DNA of 64,000 nucleotides from Opitutus sp. (GCA_009695305.1 SIBG01000004.1:1-64000), one strand, 5' to 3'; counted from the stretch's first letter, positions 26,123-42,311 are shown. Made by a program: numbers and translations. Notes: generated by a model not told the origin, from the sequence alone.

Positions 26123-27526
26123 TTACCCGCCGAGCGGCTTGAGCACCGAGACCCATAGCTCCCGCCCGAGCGAGTAGCCGACCACAACGATGATGGCCAG
26201 CGCCGCGACCCAAAGCGCCAGCGTCGAGATCCGATTTGGCGCGACGTCCGTCGGCAGCCGTTTGTGGCGGAGGTAAAGGGCGCCGAACGCGAGGATCGGA
26301 AGCATCGCCGCCTGCGCGACACCACCGGCCTTCACCATGTTGACCGGCGACTGAAAGACGAAAAACAGGCAAACCGGGATGAGGAGCGCGACCCAGGTGA
26401 ACCGGTTGACCCACTTCAAACGGGCCGGGTAATCATCGCGTTTGAAACCGCCGAGCAGCCCGGCCATGTCGGCAAACGCACGGCAGTTTCCCGCCGTCGC
26501 CGCGAAGATCGTGCCGTATAGCGTGGCGATGGCGCCGAGGTAAAAGAGCCACAGCGACCAGTCGCCGAGGGTTTCGGTATACATCTTCGAGAGGACCGGA
26601 ATCATGTCCATGCCCTTGGGCACGAGCCCGGCCGGGTGCAGCACACCGGCGCCCAGCATGTAGAACGCGGCCGTGGCCACGCAGTAAATGACCATCGACG
26701 TGAGGATATCGACGTTCATCACGCGAATCCAACCCCGCGCTCGCACCTGCCACCCGCCGCCCGCCTCACGGCGTCCGGCGAAGCGCGCGTAGCCTTTCTC
26801 GACACACCAATACGGATACATGAACAGCTCGGACGCCCCGACTCCGGTGATGCCGAAGACCGCGATCGCCGTGATGAGCCCATCCTTCGGAAGCTGGAAC
26901 GAAAAGCCTTCACGCAGGTTTTCCCAGGAAAAGCTCTGCGGCTGGCGCATCATAATCAGCGCGCAGAGAAACGTCAGCATCGTGAACAGGCAGACTTTCA
27001 CCGTCGCCAGTTTTTCGATGCGGCCGTAGTGTCCGCCGAGCAAAATCGCGAGCGTCGCCGCCATCAGCAGCACCACCCACGCGTTCACCGAGATGGCGGA
27101 CACGAGCTGGTGCAACACCCACGCCACGCCGCCGAACATCGCGCCAATTTGAAAAAACGTCAGGAGCGTCATGATCGCCCACGCCCACACGATCCAGTTG
27201 ACGCCAAAGAAGCGTGGACCGGGAACGCGGTTCAACCCCTCGCCGCCGGTTTCGCCGGTCGCGATCACGTAGCGGCCGAGTTCGGACTGCACCGCTGGCT
27301 TGATGATGCAGCTCAATGCAATGATCCAGAGGGCGAAATACCCGACCTCGGCCCCGAGCGTCGTCGTGGCGATGAGTTCGCCGGAGCCGACAATCGACGC
27401 CGAGAGAATCATGCCGGGACCGATCCGGCGGAGAATTCCGAACGCCGTGCGCGGGGGCTCCGTGACTTCGTCGAGATGAAACTCGTAGGGATTTCTTGGC
27501 TGTGCAGCAGTGGGGTTTTCAGGCAC
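26123..27526 (-). CDS. Nramp-like divalent metal transporter with altered metal-site motifs
   Basis: The protein has ~467 residues and about eleven hydrophobic helices of the LeuT-fold Nramp type (IGPGMILSASIVGSGELIAT in TM1, ITGVGASELFMYPYW in TM6). Classical Nramp carriers have DPGN in TM1 and a Met-Pro-His in TM6 that coordinate Mn/Fe. Here the TM1 site reads GSGE (residues 47-50) and TM6 reads MYPYW, so the substrate may differ, as in the Nramp-related Mg or Al transporters. The start is uncertain: GTG at 27526 (chosen) or TTG at 27562; no ATG and no clear Shine-Dalgarno are seen. Confidence 0.8.
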   Translation of the reverse strand: MPENPTAAQPRNPYEFHLDEVTEPPRTAFGILRRIGPGMILSASIVGSGELIATTTLGAEVGYFALWIIALSCIIKPAVQSELGRYVIATGETGGEGLNRVPGPRFFGVNWIVWAWAIMTLLTFFQIGAMFGGVAWVLHQLVSAISVNAWVVLLMAATLAILLGGHYGRIEKLATVKVCLFTMLTFLCALIMMRQPQSFSWENLREGFSFQLPKDGLITAIAVFGITGVGASELFMYPYWCVEKGYARFAGRREAGGGWQVRARGWIRVMNVDILTSMVIYCVATAAFYMLGAGVLHPAGLVPKGMDMIPVLSKMYTETLGDWSLWLFYLGAIATLYGTIFAATAGNCRAFADMAGLLGGFKRDDYPARLKWVNRFTWVALLIPVCLFFVFQSPVNMVKAGGVAQAAMLPILAFGALYLRHKRLPTDVAPNRISTLALWVAALAIIVVVGYSLGRELWVSVLKPLGG

Positions 27527-27589
27527 GAGGACAGTCAGAAGCCGCAAGGGGGAAGCGCGCAACTGGATTTGCGCGAAAAATGCCGGGGC

Positions 27590-28232
27590 TCACTTCGCCG
27601 CGACCTCGGCCGGCACCAGCGGCTCGCCATACGGCAGATCGTCCGGCAGGGGCACGAACTCACGAAACTGCGCCCACAGTTTTGAAAAATCCTTGTTCAC
27701 GTCGCCCGAGAGGCAGTCGGTGATTTCGCCGGCAGCCTCGGGGTAACGCTCAATCACCTGCCGGAAGGAAAAATCCGGATTGTAGAACGCATAGACGAGC
27801 TTCCGCATGTTCTCCACGCCCGTGCGGATTGCCGCGCCGTAGTCGGCGAAGCGCGCCGGCGAAAGGTCGCCGTCGACGAGTCCGGTGTGAACGGTCTCGG
27901 CGACCAGGACGCCGCTCTTGAGCGCGAGCATCACACCGCTGCTGAACACCGGATCGAGAAACGCCAGCGCGTCGCCCACGAGCGCGAGGCCCGGCGCTGC
28001 GCAATATTGCGAGTGCCGCGAAAACTCACTCGTCACCCAATACTCGCCCGTCGAGGCACCGACTGAGAGTCGGTCCTTGATCCAGAGGTTTGCCCCGATC
28101 TCGCGTTGAAAGATCGCTTGCGGATCCTTCACGCCGTCGCGCGTGAGATATTTTCCCTCAGCCACGACGCCCACGCTCACCATGCCGTCGTGTTGCGGGA
28201 TGTGCCAGAACCACCCCTTGCCGGGAGTAAAA
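27590..28232 (-). pseudogene. 3' remnant of an FAD-dependent oxidoreductase (halogenase/geranylgeranyl-reductase-like)
   Basis: About 213 codons match the C-terminal half of the flavin-dependent oxidoreductase family: [20 protein letters not shown], then GLALVGDALAFLDPVFSSG (the GD motif that contacts FAD) and SGVMLALKSG. The N-terminal half with the GxGxxG dinucleotide-binding motif, expected to add ~200 residues, is absent. Upstream of ~28235 the frame runs into a palindromic repeat and then an hsdM fragment in a different frame. The gene is therefore truncated at its 5' end by a rearrangement. Confidence 0.75.
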
Positions 28233-28236
28233 ATCC

Positions 28237-28252
28237 CCGGGGCAAGCCCCGG
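28237..28252. repeat. CCGGGGC-AA-GCCCCGG palindrome at a rearrangement junction
   Basis: A 7-bp perfect inverted repeat sits exactly where the oxidoreductase remnant meets the hsdM remnant, with the flank GGCAGTGCCGGC forming a second small dyad. It may be a dispersed element that took part in the deletion; only one copy is in this window. Confidence 0.35.
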
Positions 28253-28496
28253 CAGTGCCGGCTCCCCCTGGCGCGAGGTGGTGGATGAAGTGCTGCACCC
28301 AGGCGAAGTTGGCGTTGCCCTTGGGCGGGACGCCGAATTGACGCCGCTGCCGGGCGGCGCCCTGCGGGTCAACCTTCGGTTGCTCCTTCTCCGCTGCTGC
28401 TCCGTGCCAGCGCTGATCGACCGACGGCCAGAGCTTGGCCTCGAAGCCGATGGTGGCGGTGGACTGGGCGGAGGGGCTGAGTTTCGCGCGGGCCAT
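28253..28496 (-). pseudogene. Collapsed hsdM (type I restriction-modification methyltransferase) remnant
   Basis: From an ATG at 28496 the frame starts [20 protein letters not shown] then KLWPSVDQ, matching the N-terminus of one HsdM subfamily. It passes through a short [13 protein letters not shown] segment and then jumps to [20 protein letters not shown], the conserved stretch that follows the NPPF catalytic motif in the same subfamily. About 250 residues in between, including the SAM-binding and NPPF motifs, are gone. The reading frame is intact but the protein would be inactive. No hsdS or hsdR is nearby. Confidence 0.6.
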
Positions 28497-28605
28497 GGGG
28501 CGTAGGTGGACGACAGGGAATAATGAGCGGATGCGCAACCATCCGTTGGAGAATCGGTCCCGGAATTCCCCTCAAACACTGGCGCTGGCGGGCCAGCGAG
28601 CAGTC

Positions 28606-29007
28606 CTAAGGCACGGTAGTCGGTTGCGTGCTCGAAGCGGCGTGCAGTGGAAATCCTGGTGCAGACTTGCTGGCCGATTTCCTCAACCGCTGCCTCTCGT
28701 CACTAAACGCGTCCAAGTAGCCACGGGAAAACGCTTCTTCCCACTCGACCCGCTTACGGTGGCGGTAGCTGAGTGGGTCTGCACGCTTCTTAGCGAGGTC
28801 GATCACGCTGGTTGGAGGCGTATTCGCTCTCGCGTCCGCAAGCCCTGCAGCTTCGCCGGAGCGGTAAGCCAACGCCATTGCAATTTCCGGCAATGGCTCG
28901 TTCCGCTTCTCGGCAATCGGCGTTTCCATGTTTATCGCGACTAGGCCGAAAATGGAAACCATCGCAGTCACCGTGACCGCGATTTTTTGCCGTTTGCTCA
29001 GGGACAT
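28606..29007 (-). CDS. Small hypothetical protein with N-terminal membrane anchor
   Basis: The 133-residue product starts MSLSKRQKIAVTVTAMVSIF and has one hydrophobic helix (IAVTVTAMVSIFGLVAI), then a polar domain (MALAYRSGEAAGLADARANT, EEAFSRGYLDAF). The repeated Y-x-S/R-G-x-A/L-D-A pattern hints at a small helical repeat. I do not recognise the family. The ATG at 29007 was chosen because upstream codons belong to the IS3-like scrap. It could be a real small gene in a decayed island or itself a remnant. Confidence 0.45.
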   Translation of the reverse strand: MSLSKRQKIAVTVTAMVSIFGLVAINMETPIAEKRNEPLPEIAMALAYRSGEAAGLADARANTPPTSVIDLAKKRADPLSYRHRKRVEWEEAFSRGYLDAFSDERQRLRKSASKSAPGFPLHAASSTQPTTVP

Positions 29008-29090
29008 TGCGGGCCGAAGCCGAAACGGATTGCGAGCCGTGAGCAACAAAAAGGCGTAAGTGTGCAACTCTAACGTGACGACGCGACGCG

Positions 29091-29171
29091 CGAGATAAGC
29101 AGGCGCAGGGCACCACCATGCACCGTGGCATCGGCGATGAAGTTCCACGTCCAGACATGGCCGCGATGGGT
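29091..29171 (-). mobile_element. IS3-family transposase (OrfB) fragment
   Basis: Minus-strand residues THRGHVWTWNFIADATVHGG then ALRLL match the start of the rve integrase core of IS3-family OrfB (NHVWTWDFIADAT-type, first catalytic Asp changed to Asn). Only ~27 residues remain and no terminal repeats or flanking target duplications are seen. The rest of 29008-29411 is non-coding and holds palindromes and this fragment. Confidence 0.55.
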
Positions 29172-29187
29172 CGCCTGGGTCGGCAGC

Positions 29188-29484
29188 CCGTCGGCGAGCG
29201 ACGGCCCAACTGCTCGCCCACCTCGGCCTGCGCCTGCCGAAGGGCCCGCGCGAAGTCGCGAATGTAGTGCCGAAAACCGGGGGTTGAATCGCGCAACCAC
29301 CCGCCGGCCAGTTATTTGATTTTTCGAACTGCGGAACTTGAGTTAAAAGGTAGCGCTCTCAGTCGGCACGAACACTGCCCCCGGGTCGGCTGGACGCCGG
29401 CGCTACACGAAAAAGCCGCGCACCTTGCGGTGCGCGGCTTTGAAGTTGTTTGAAGCGGGGCGGCGGCCCGTCGGCGAGCGACGG
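29188..29484. repeat. Two copies of palindrome CCGTCG-GCGAG-CGACGG
   Basis: The 17-bp hairpin word occurs at 29188-29204 and 29468-29484, in both cases inside the larger identical context CCCGTCGGCGAGCGACGGCC. One copy lies beside the IS3 fragment, the other between the rpoC terminator and the rpoC stop. This is direct evidence for a dispersed palindromic element in this genome. Confidence 0.6.
29412..29441 (-). terminator. Rho-independent terminator after rpoC
   Basis: A perfect 13-bp stem (AAAGCCGCGCACC with its complement, arms 29412-29424 and 29429-29441, loop TTGC) is followed on the minus strand by T residues. It lies ~58 bases after the rpoC stop and ends the tuf-secE-rpoBC transcription unit. 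Confidence 0.9.
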
Positions 29485-29498
29485 CCCTACGCTTCCGC

Positions 29499-33632
<4,134 letters not shown>

Positions 33633-33681
33633 GTGGTTGTCTCCCTAATTTTATGAATGGTGGAACGACGCGGGCCGCGGC

Positions 33682-37461
<3,780 letters not shown>

Positions 37462-37638
37462 GAGAGTTTCCCGGTAGAGATTAAGAGACAGAAAAAAATG
37501 CGTCGCGCGGGCTGGTCAGCGTGAGAGGCGGGCAACGGACAAAGGGACAGAAATGGAAAAGGGAAAGGACAGGCCGTGCGGGCGCGCGGCCTGTCCCGAA
37601 GAATTCGGAAGCGATGCGAGTGGAATCGCCAAGCGATG

Positions 37639-38025
37639 TTACTTGAGCTCGACCGAGGCCCCGGCGGCCTCGAGCTTCTTTTTGATTTCCTCGGCCTCGG
37701 CCTTGGGGGCGTTTTCCTTGACGTTCTTGGGGGCCGCCTCGACGAGGTCCTTGGCCTCCTTGAGGCCGAGACCCGTGATGGCCCGGACTTCCTTGATGAC
37801 GCCAATCTTGTTCGCGCCAGCCGCCTTGAGGACGACGGTGAACTCGGTCTGCGCCTCGGCCGCCGGAGCGGCAGCGCCCGCAGCGCCACCCGCGGGTGCG
37901 GCGGCGACGGCAGCGGCGGCGGACACGCCCCACTTGCCTTCGAGATCTTTGACGAGGGCGGCGAGTTCGAGGACGGGCTGGGCGGACAGCCACTCGATAA
38001 CTTGGTCTTTGGTGATGTTGCTCAT
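37639..38025 (-). CDS. rplL: 50S ribosomal protein L7/L12
   Basis: The 128-residue acidic protein has the N-terminal dimerisation domain ([20 protein letters not shown]), an Ala/Gly/Pro hinge and the C-terminal factor-binding domain ([20 protein letters not shown] and [13 protein letters not shown]). It recruits translation GTPases to the stalk. A good Shine-Dalgarno (AGGAGA) precedes its ATG, in keeping with the need for several copies per ribosome. Confidence 0.97.
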   Translation of the reverse strand: MSNITKDQVIEWLSAQPVLELAALVKDLEGKWGVSAAAAVAAAPAGGAAGAAAPAAEAQTEFTVVLKAAGANKIGVIKEVRAITGLGLKEAKDLVEAAPKNVKENAPKAEAEEIKKKLEAAGASVELK

Positions 38026-38120
38026 GTTGACTTCTCCTGGGGTGGACTAGCGGTTTCGAAGAATGAAACGCGTTTAAGAGACGTGTCCCCTAGCGTGCCC
38101 CGTTGGATATTTTGCTTGCC

Positions 38121-38146
38121 GGGCGCAGCGCGAAAAGCGCACGCCC
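38121..38146 (-). other. Hairpin in the rplJ-rplL intergenic region
   Basis: Arms GGGCG...CGCCC (38121-38125/38142-38146) with an inner GCGC/GCGC stem and a GAAAA-type loop form an imperfect hairpin in the 149-bp gap between rplJ and rplL. There is no T-tract on the transcribed side, so it is more likely a processing or attenuation element than a full terminator. Confidence 0.35.
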
Positions 38147-38174
38147 AGAAAAATTGGTTGAGTGAAGGTGACGG

Positions 38175-38672
38175 TTAAACGGCCGGGGCAGCGGGCTGCT
38201 CCTTCTTGACCTTGGCATCGAGCACGCGGACGAAGGCGGCGGCGTTTTGCATGAAGAGGCCGAGGAGCTGCGCGCGCAGCACTTCGAAGGGGGGCAGGTC
38301 CGCGATCTTCGCGAGATCGACGGCGGTGATGAGCTTCTTGTCCATCACGCCCACCTTGACCTCGAGCTTCTGCTTGTCGGTGAAGAATTTCTTCAGGATT
38401 TTCGCCACGCCCGCGGAGTTCTTGCCGCCGACGATGACGGCCGTCGGGCCAATCAGCGCGCTCTCGAATTCGGGCAGGCCGAGGGCCTTGGCCGCGACGC
38501 GGAGCGAGCTGTTTTTTACGACGTGGAACTCGGCCTTCTCGGCCGCGAGCTTCGCGCGGAGGTCAGCGACGTCGGCGACGGTGACCTTGGTAAAGTTGGC
38601 GAGGATGACGTAGTCGGACTTTTTCAGGTGCGTCTCGACCTCGGAAATCAAGTATTGTTTTTCGGCTCTCAT
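38175..38672 (-). CDS. rplJ: 50S ribosomal protein L10
   Basis: The 165-residue protein has the L10 body (LANFTKVTVADVADLRAKLA, AEFHVVKNSSLRVAAKALGL) and the C-terminal helix (AAAFVRVLDAKVKKEQPAA) that carries L7/L12 dimers. The gap from rplA is only 14 bp, so the classic L10 leader of E. coli cannot lie in front of this gene. Confidence 0.96.
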   Translation of the reverse strand: MRAEKQYLISEVETHLKKSDYVILANFTKVTVADVADLRAKLAAEKAEFHVVKNSSLRVAAKALGLPEFESALIGPTAVIVGGKNSAGVAKILKKFFTDKQKLEVKVGVMDKKLITAVDLAKIADLPPFEVLRAQLLGLFMQNAAAFVRVLDAKVKKEQPAAPAV

Positions 38673-38686
38673 GGGTCGGGCTCCGG

Positions 38687-39385
38687 TTAGAATTTGCTGA
38701 ACTCGGTGGATGCGATCTGCACTCCCGGGCTCATACTGGACGACAGGGCGATGCTCTTGATGAACTGGCTGCCTTTGAACGAGGCGGGCTTGGACTTACC
38801 GACGGCCTCGAGGACCACCTGCACGTTTTCCAAAATCTGCGCCGGGGTGAACGAGCGCTTGCCGACGCCGACGCCAATGTTGGCCGTCTTGTCCATCTTG
38901 AACTCCACGCGGCCAGCCTTGACGGCCTTGATGCCGGCAACGATGTCGTCGGTCACGGTGCCGGACTTTGGGTTCGGCATGAGGCCCTTGGGGCCGAGGA
39001 CGCGGGCGAGGGTGCGGACGGTCTTCATCGCCTCGGTCGTCGCGATGGCGACGTCGAAGTCGAGCCAGCCGGCGTTGACCTTGGTCATCAGGTCCTGCAA
39101 GCCAGCGTGGTCGGCGCCGGCGGCGAGGGCCTTCGCGGCATCATCGGTGAAGACGAGCACGCGGACTTTCTTGCCGGAACCGTTCGGCAACGGCGTGGTG
39201 CCGCGGACGTTTTGGTCGCCGGACGTCGGATCGACGCCGAGGCGGAACGAGAGTTCGACGGTCTCGTCGAACTTCGCCTTCGGGAATTTGGCGAGGATGT
39301 CCACCGCGTCCTTGAGCGGGTAATCCTTGGTGAGATCGGCGACTTTGACGGCGCTGAGGTAGCGTTTGCTGTGTTTATTGGGCAT
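38687..39385 (-). CDS. rplA: 50S ribosomal protein L1
   Basis: The 232-residue protein has L1 signatures including KADFETVELSFRLGVDP-like (here KFDETVELSFRLGVDPTSGD), GPKGLMPNPKSGTVTDDI and the C-terminal region VGVGKRSFTPAQILENVQVV. L1 binds the mobile stalk that guides E-site tRNA out. Confidence 0.97.
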   Translation of the reverse strand: MPNKHSKRYLSAVKVADLTKDYPLKDAVDILAKFPKAKFDETVELSFRLGVDPTSGDQNVRGTTPLPNGSGKKVRVLVFTDDAAKALAAGADHAGLQDLMTKVNAGWLDFDVAIATTEAMKTVRTLARVLGPKGLMPNPKSGTVTDDIVAGIKAVKAGRVEFKMDKTANIGVGVGKRSFTPAQILENVQVVLEAVGKSKPASFKGSQFIKSIALSSSMSPGVQIASTEFSKF

Positions 39386-39495
39386 GTTGGACTCCGTGCG
39401 GTGCGAACGTCCCGGTGGGGACTCCCGCGGTGAGTGGTTGGTTGGATGAAAAAGTAGCTGGATGACTCAGTCGTTTTCGCGCGGTGCAAGGACGA

Positions 39496-39921
39496 TCAAT
39501 CGATGACGTCGATGCCCATGTTGCGGGCGGTGCCGGCGATGATCTTGATCCCGGCGGCCTCGTCCTTCGCGTTCATATCGGCCCGCTTGATCTTCCAGAT
39601 CTCGGCGAGTTGCTTCTTGGTGACCTTCCCGACCTTGTCCTGGTTGGGCTTGGCGGAACCGCTGGCGATGTTGGCGGCCTTCTTCAGCAGGATCGACGCC
39701 GGCGGCGACTTGAGGATGAACGTGAAGCTCTTGTCAGTGAAGACCGTGATCACGACCGGCAGGATCATGCCGTTTTGGTCTTTGGTTTTGGCGTTAAATT
39801 CTTTGCAGAACGCCATGATGTTGACGCCTTGCGCACCGAGGGCGGGTCCGACCGGGGGCGCGGGATTGGCGGCGCCGGCGGGGAGCTGGAGGCGGATATA
39901 ACCTTGGATCTTTTTGGCCAT
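39496..39921 (-). CDS. rplK: 50S ribosomal protein L11
   Basis: The 141-residue protein starts [20 protein letters not shown], followed by the [20 protein letters not shown] signature with its thiostrepton-site Pro residues, and ends [12 protein letters not shown]. It forms the GTPase-associated centre with L10 and L7/L12. Confidence 0.97.
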   Translation of the reverse strand: MAKKIQGYIRLQLPAGAANPAPPVGPALGAQGVNIMAFCKEFNAKTKDQNGMILPVVITVFTDKSFTFILKSPPASILLKKAANIASGSAKPNQDKVGKVTKKQLAEIWKIKRADMNAKDEAAGIKIIAGTARNMGIDVID

Positions 39922-39951
39922 GATGAAAAAATTTAGCTGGGAAAGCAGGGT

Positions 39952-40530
39952 TTACTCGGCGGCGCGCTGGACCTGCCAATATTCGAGCTCGACCGGGGTG
40001 AACCGGCCGAAAATGGAAACGGACACCTTGAGCTTGCCGCGGTCCGGATCGATTTCGTCGATGCGACCGGTGAGCGAGGCGAAGGCCCCGTCGGTGATCT
40101 TCACTTCTTCGCCCACGGTATATTGGATCTTCGGCACTTCCTTGCCGTTGGCGGCTTCGATGCGGGCATGAATCTCGTCGATCTCGCTTTGGCGCAGCGC
40201 CGCGGGGCGGTCGCCGCCCACGAAGCCGATGACCCCGGCGACTTCCTTCACAAAATACCACGGCTTGTTGATGACTTTTTTGTCCTCCCCATAGAGGCAG
40301 ATCTGGATGAACACATACCCCGGGTAGAGCTTGCGGACCTTGGTGGACTTCTTGCCGTTCTTCACTTCCGACACAACCTCAGTCGGGAGGAGCACCTCGA
40401 AGATCGCGTCGTCGAGCTCCTCCACCTTCTTAAACTTCTCGATGTAGTTCTTCACCTTGTTCTCCTGACCGGAGAGCGTGTGCAGGGCGAACCATTGGGC
40501 GGTGGTGGGCACGGTCGAGGGAGTGGACAT
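39952..40530 (-). CDS. nusG: Transcription termination/antitermination protein NusG
   Basis: The start is the ATG giving MSTPSTVPTTAQWFALHTLS, since the longer frame overlaps secE. The 192 residues have the NGN domain (QWFALHTLSGQENKVKNYIE, KLYPGYVFIQICL) and a C-terminal KOW domain (VGEEVKITDGAFASLTGRID). NusG keeps RNA polymerase processive and bridges it to S10 or Rho. It follows secE directly, as in most bacteria. Confidence 0.97.
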   Translation of the reverse strand: MSTPSTVPTTAQWFALHTLSGQENKVKNYIEKFKKVEELDDAIFEVLLPTEVVSEVKNGKKSTKVRKLYPGYVFIQICLYGEDKKVINKPWYFVKEVAGVIGFVGGDRPAALRQSEIDEIHARIEAANGKEVPKIQYTVGEEVKITDGAFASLTGRIDEIDPDRGKLKVSVSIFGRFTPVELEYWQVQRAAE

Positions 40531-40544
40531 GGCGGGGATCGACT

Positions 40545-40748
40545 TTAGCTGACCCAGGAGGTGACGAGGTCGATGACCTGATAAAGCGAGTAGTCGCTGA
40601 TCGCGGTAAACACCCCGAGCAGGAGCGAGGCGGCGACCACCACGACGGTGGAGTCGCGCAGCTCGGTGCGAGTGGGCCAGGAGGCCTTCTCGAGTTCGCC
40701 CCACAGCTCACCGGTGAAGATGCGGACTTTTTGAAACGGGTTTTTCAT
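40545..40748 (-). CDS. secE: Preprotein translocase subunit SecE
   Basis: The 67-residue protein has the amphipathic SecE signature WGELEKASWPTRTELRDSTV followed by one transmembrane helix (VVVVAASLLLGVFTAISDY). It clamps the two halves of SecY. It is the short one-helix form. Confidence 0.95.
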   Translation of the reverse strand: MKNPFQKVRIFTGELWGELEKASWPTRTELRDSTVVVVAASLLLGVFTAISDYSLYQVIDLVTSWVS

Positions 40749-40759
40749 GGCTTGGAATT

Positions 40760-40835
40760 TGGCAGGCGCGGAGGGACTCGAACCCCCAACCGACGGTTTT
40801 GGAGACCGCTACTCTACCAATTGAGCTACACGCCT
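40760..40835 (-). tRNA. tRNA-Trp (CCA anticodon)
   Basis: On the minus strand the acceptor arms AGGCGTG/CGCGCCT, D arm GCTCAATTGGTAGAG, anticodon stem GCGGT/ACCGT with loop CTCCAAA (anticodon CCA) and T arm with GTTCGAGTC fold into a standard cloverleaf. The discriminator is G and the CCA end is encoded (40762-40760). It lies between tuf and secE, the common bacterial arrangement. A hairpin GCCGAGG/CCTCGGC (40861-40888) precedes it in the tuf-tRNA spacer. Confidence 0.95.
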
Positions 40836-40917
40836 GTGATGGGCTTTCTTAGCCGACGCAGCCGAGGCCCCGGAAACGAGACCTCGGCGGTGCCGGGTTA
40901 AAAGGTTGAGGGACCGT

Positions 40918-42108
40918 TTACTCGATGATCTCCGTGATGCGACCGGCACCGATGGTGCGGCCACCTTCGCGAATGGCGAACTTCTGGGCCTTCTCCATCG
41001 CGATCGCAGAAATGAGATCGATTTCGACCGCGATGTTATCGCCCGGCATGATCATCTCGACGCCCTTCGGGAGGTTGACGATCCCGGTTACGTCGGTCGT
41101 GCGGAAGTAGAATTGCGGACGATAACCGTTGAAGAACGGCGTGTGGCGGCCGCCCTCGTCCTTCGACAGGACGTAGATTTCGGCCTTCGCCTTCTTGTGC
41201 GGCGTGATCGACTTCGGAGCGGCGAGAACCTGGCCGCGCTCGATGCCTTCTTTCTCAATGCCGCGGAGGAGGATACCGACGTTGTCGCCGGCCTGACCGC
41301 TATCGAGCAGCTTCCGGAACATTTCGATGCCAGTCACGACCGAAGTCGTGGTGTCACGGAGGCCGACGATTTCAACGGTGTCGTTGACCTTGACCACGCC
41401 GCGCTCAATGCGGCCGGTGGCGACGGTGCCGCGACCGGTGATGGAGAACACGTCCTCGACGGACATCAGGAACGGCTTGTCCATCTCACGGACGGGCTCC
41501 GGGATCTCGTTATCGATGGCGGTCATCAAATCGGTGATGGCCTTCGTGCCCTCGGGCGTGCCCGCGAGGGCCGCCGTGGCGGAGCCGCGGATGATCGTGG
41601 CGGTATTACCGTCAAATTTATACTTCGTCAGGAGCTCGCGGATCTCCATCTCGACGAGGTCCAGCAGTTCCGCGTCTTCCAGCAGGTCGACCTTGTTCAG
41701 GAACACGACGAGCTTCGGCACCCCGACCTGATAGGCGAGGAGGATGTGCTCGCGGGTCTGCGGCATCGGACCATCCGCGGCCGAGACGACGAGGATCGCC
41801 CCGTCCATCTGGGCGGCGCCCGTGATCATGTTCTTGACGAAATCGGCGTGGCCGGGGCAGTCGACGTGCGCATAATGGCGCTTGTCGGACTCGTATTCCA
41901 CGTGGGCGACGGAGATCGTGACGATCTTCGACGCATCGCGGACGGTGCCGCCCTTGGCGATGTCCGCGTAGGACTTCGCCTCGGCAAGACCTTTGCGGGC
42001 CTGCACGGCGAGGATCGACGTGGTCAAGGTGGTCTTACCGTGGTCAACGTGGCCAATGGTGCCGACGTTTACGTGCGGTTTCTTGCGTTCAAATGTGGCT
42101 TTAGCCAT
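40918..42108 (-). CDS. tuf: Translation elongation factor Tu
   Basis: The start is the ATG giving [20 protein letters not shown]; the longer frame runs into tRNA-Thr. The 396-residue GTPase has [11 protein letters not shown] (G1), DCPGHADF (G3) and NKVD (G4), plus domains II and III ending [20 protein letters not shown]. It delivers aminoacyl-tRNA to the ribosome. It is the only tuf in the window and lies in the rpoBC cluster instead of beside fusA. Confidence 0.98.
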   Translation of the reverse strand: MAKATFERKKPHVNVGTIGHVDHGKTTLTTSILAVQARKGLAEAKSYADIAKGGTVRDASKIVTISVAHVEYESDKRHYAHVDCPGHADFVKNMITGAAQMDGAILVVSAADGPMPQTREHILLAYQVGVPKLVVFLNKVDLLEDAELLDLVEMEIRELLTKYKFDGNTATIIRGSATAALAGTPEGTKAITDLMTAIDNEIPEPVREMDKPFLMSVEDVFSITGRGTVATGRIERGVVKVNDTVEIVGLRDTTTSVVTGIEMFRKLLDSGQAGDNVGILLRGIEKEGIERGQVLAAPKSITPHKKAKAEIYVLSKDEGGRHTPFFNGYRPQFYFRTTDVTGIVNLPKGVEMIMPGDNIAVEIDLISAIAMEKAQKFAIREGGRTIGAGRITEIIE

Positions 42109-42185
42109 GTGCGTGTGAGACGGATGTTTGGGTTGAGATGAAAAGTGACTTCTGGTTTTGCGTCGGAGAAGCCTGGCCGACGTCT

Positions 42186-42298
42186 CGTTTATTGGCACTG
42201 GAGCCCAGAATCGGATTTGAACCGACGACCTCGTCCTTACCAAGGACGTGCTCTGCCAACTGAGCTATCTGGGCAGACCAAGGGAGTGCCAATAAACG
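42186..42298. repeat. Perfect 14-bp inverted repeat flanking tRNA-Thr
   Basis: CGTTTATTGGCACT (42186-42199) and its exact complement AGTGCCAATAAACG (42285-42298) flank the tRNA gene, starting at the CCA end on one side and ~10 bases from the 5' end on the other. In the tuf precursor RNA leader and trailer could form a 14-bp duplex around the tRNA. Confidence 0.85.
42199..42274 (-). tRNA. tRNA-Thr (GGT anticodon)
   Basis: Minus-strand acceptor arms GCCCAGA/TCTGGGC, D arm GCTCAGTTGGCAGAGC, anticodon stem CGTCC/GGACG with loop TTGGTAA (anticodon GGT) and T arm with GGTTCAAATCC give a clean cloverleaf. CCA is encoded (42201-42199) with discriminator T. It heads the tuf unit. Confidence 0.95.
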
Positions 42299-42311
42299 AA
42301 AAGAGCCGGTG

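Noticed and set aside
28158-28260. Continuation of the HsdM frame past 28253
   Set aside because: After HHLAPGG the frame reads through the palindrome and the oxidoreductase remnant out of frame, so it is not HsdM sequence.
40861-40888. Hairpin between tuf and tRNA-Trp as a terminator
   Set aside because: The 7-bp stem has no T-tract on the transcribed side and secE-nusG downstream need readthrough; a processing role is more likely.
42109-42243. Longer N-terminus for tuf
   Set aside because: It would read through tRNA-Thr; the ATG at 42108 gives the standard EF-Tu start.
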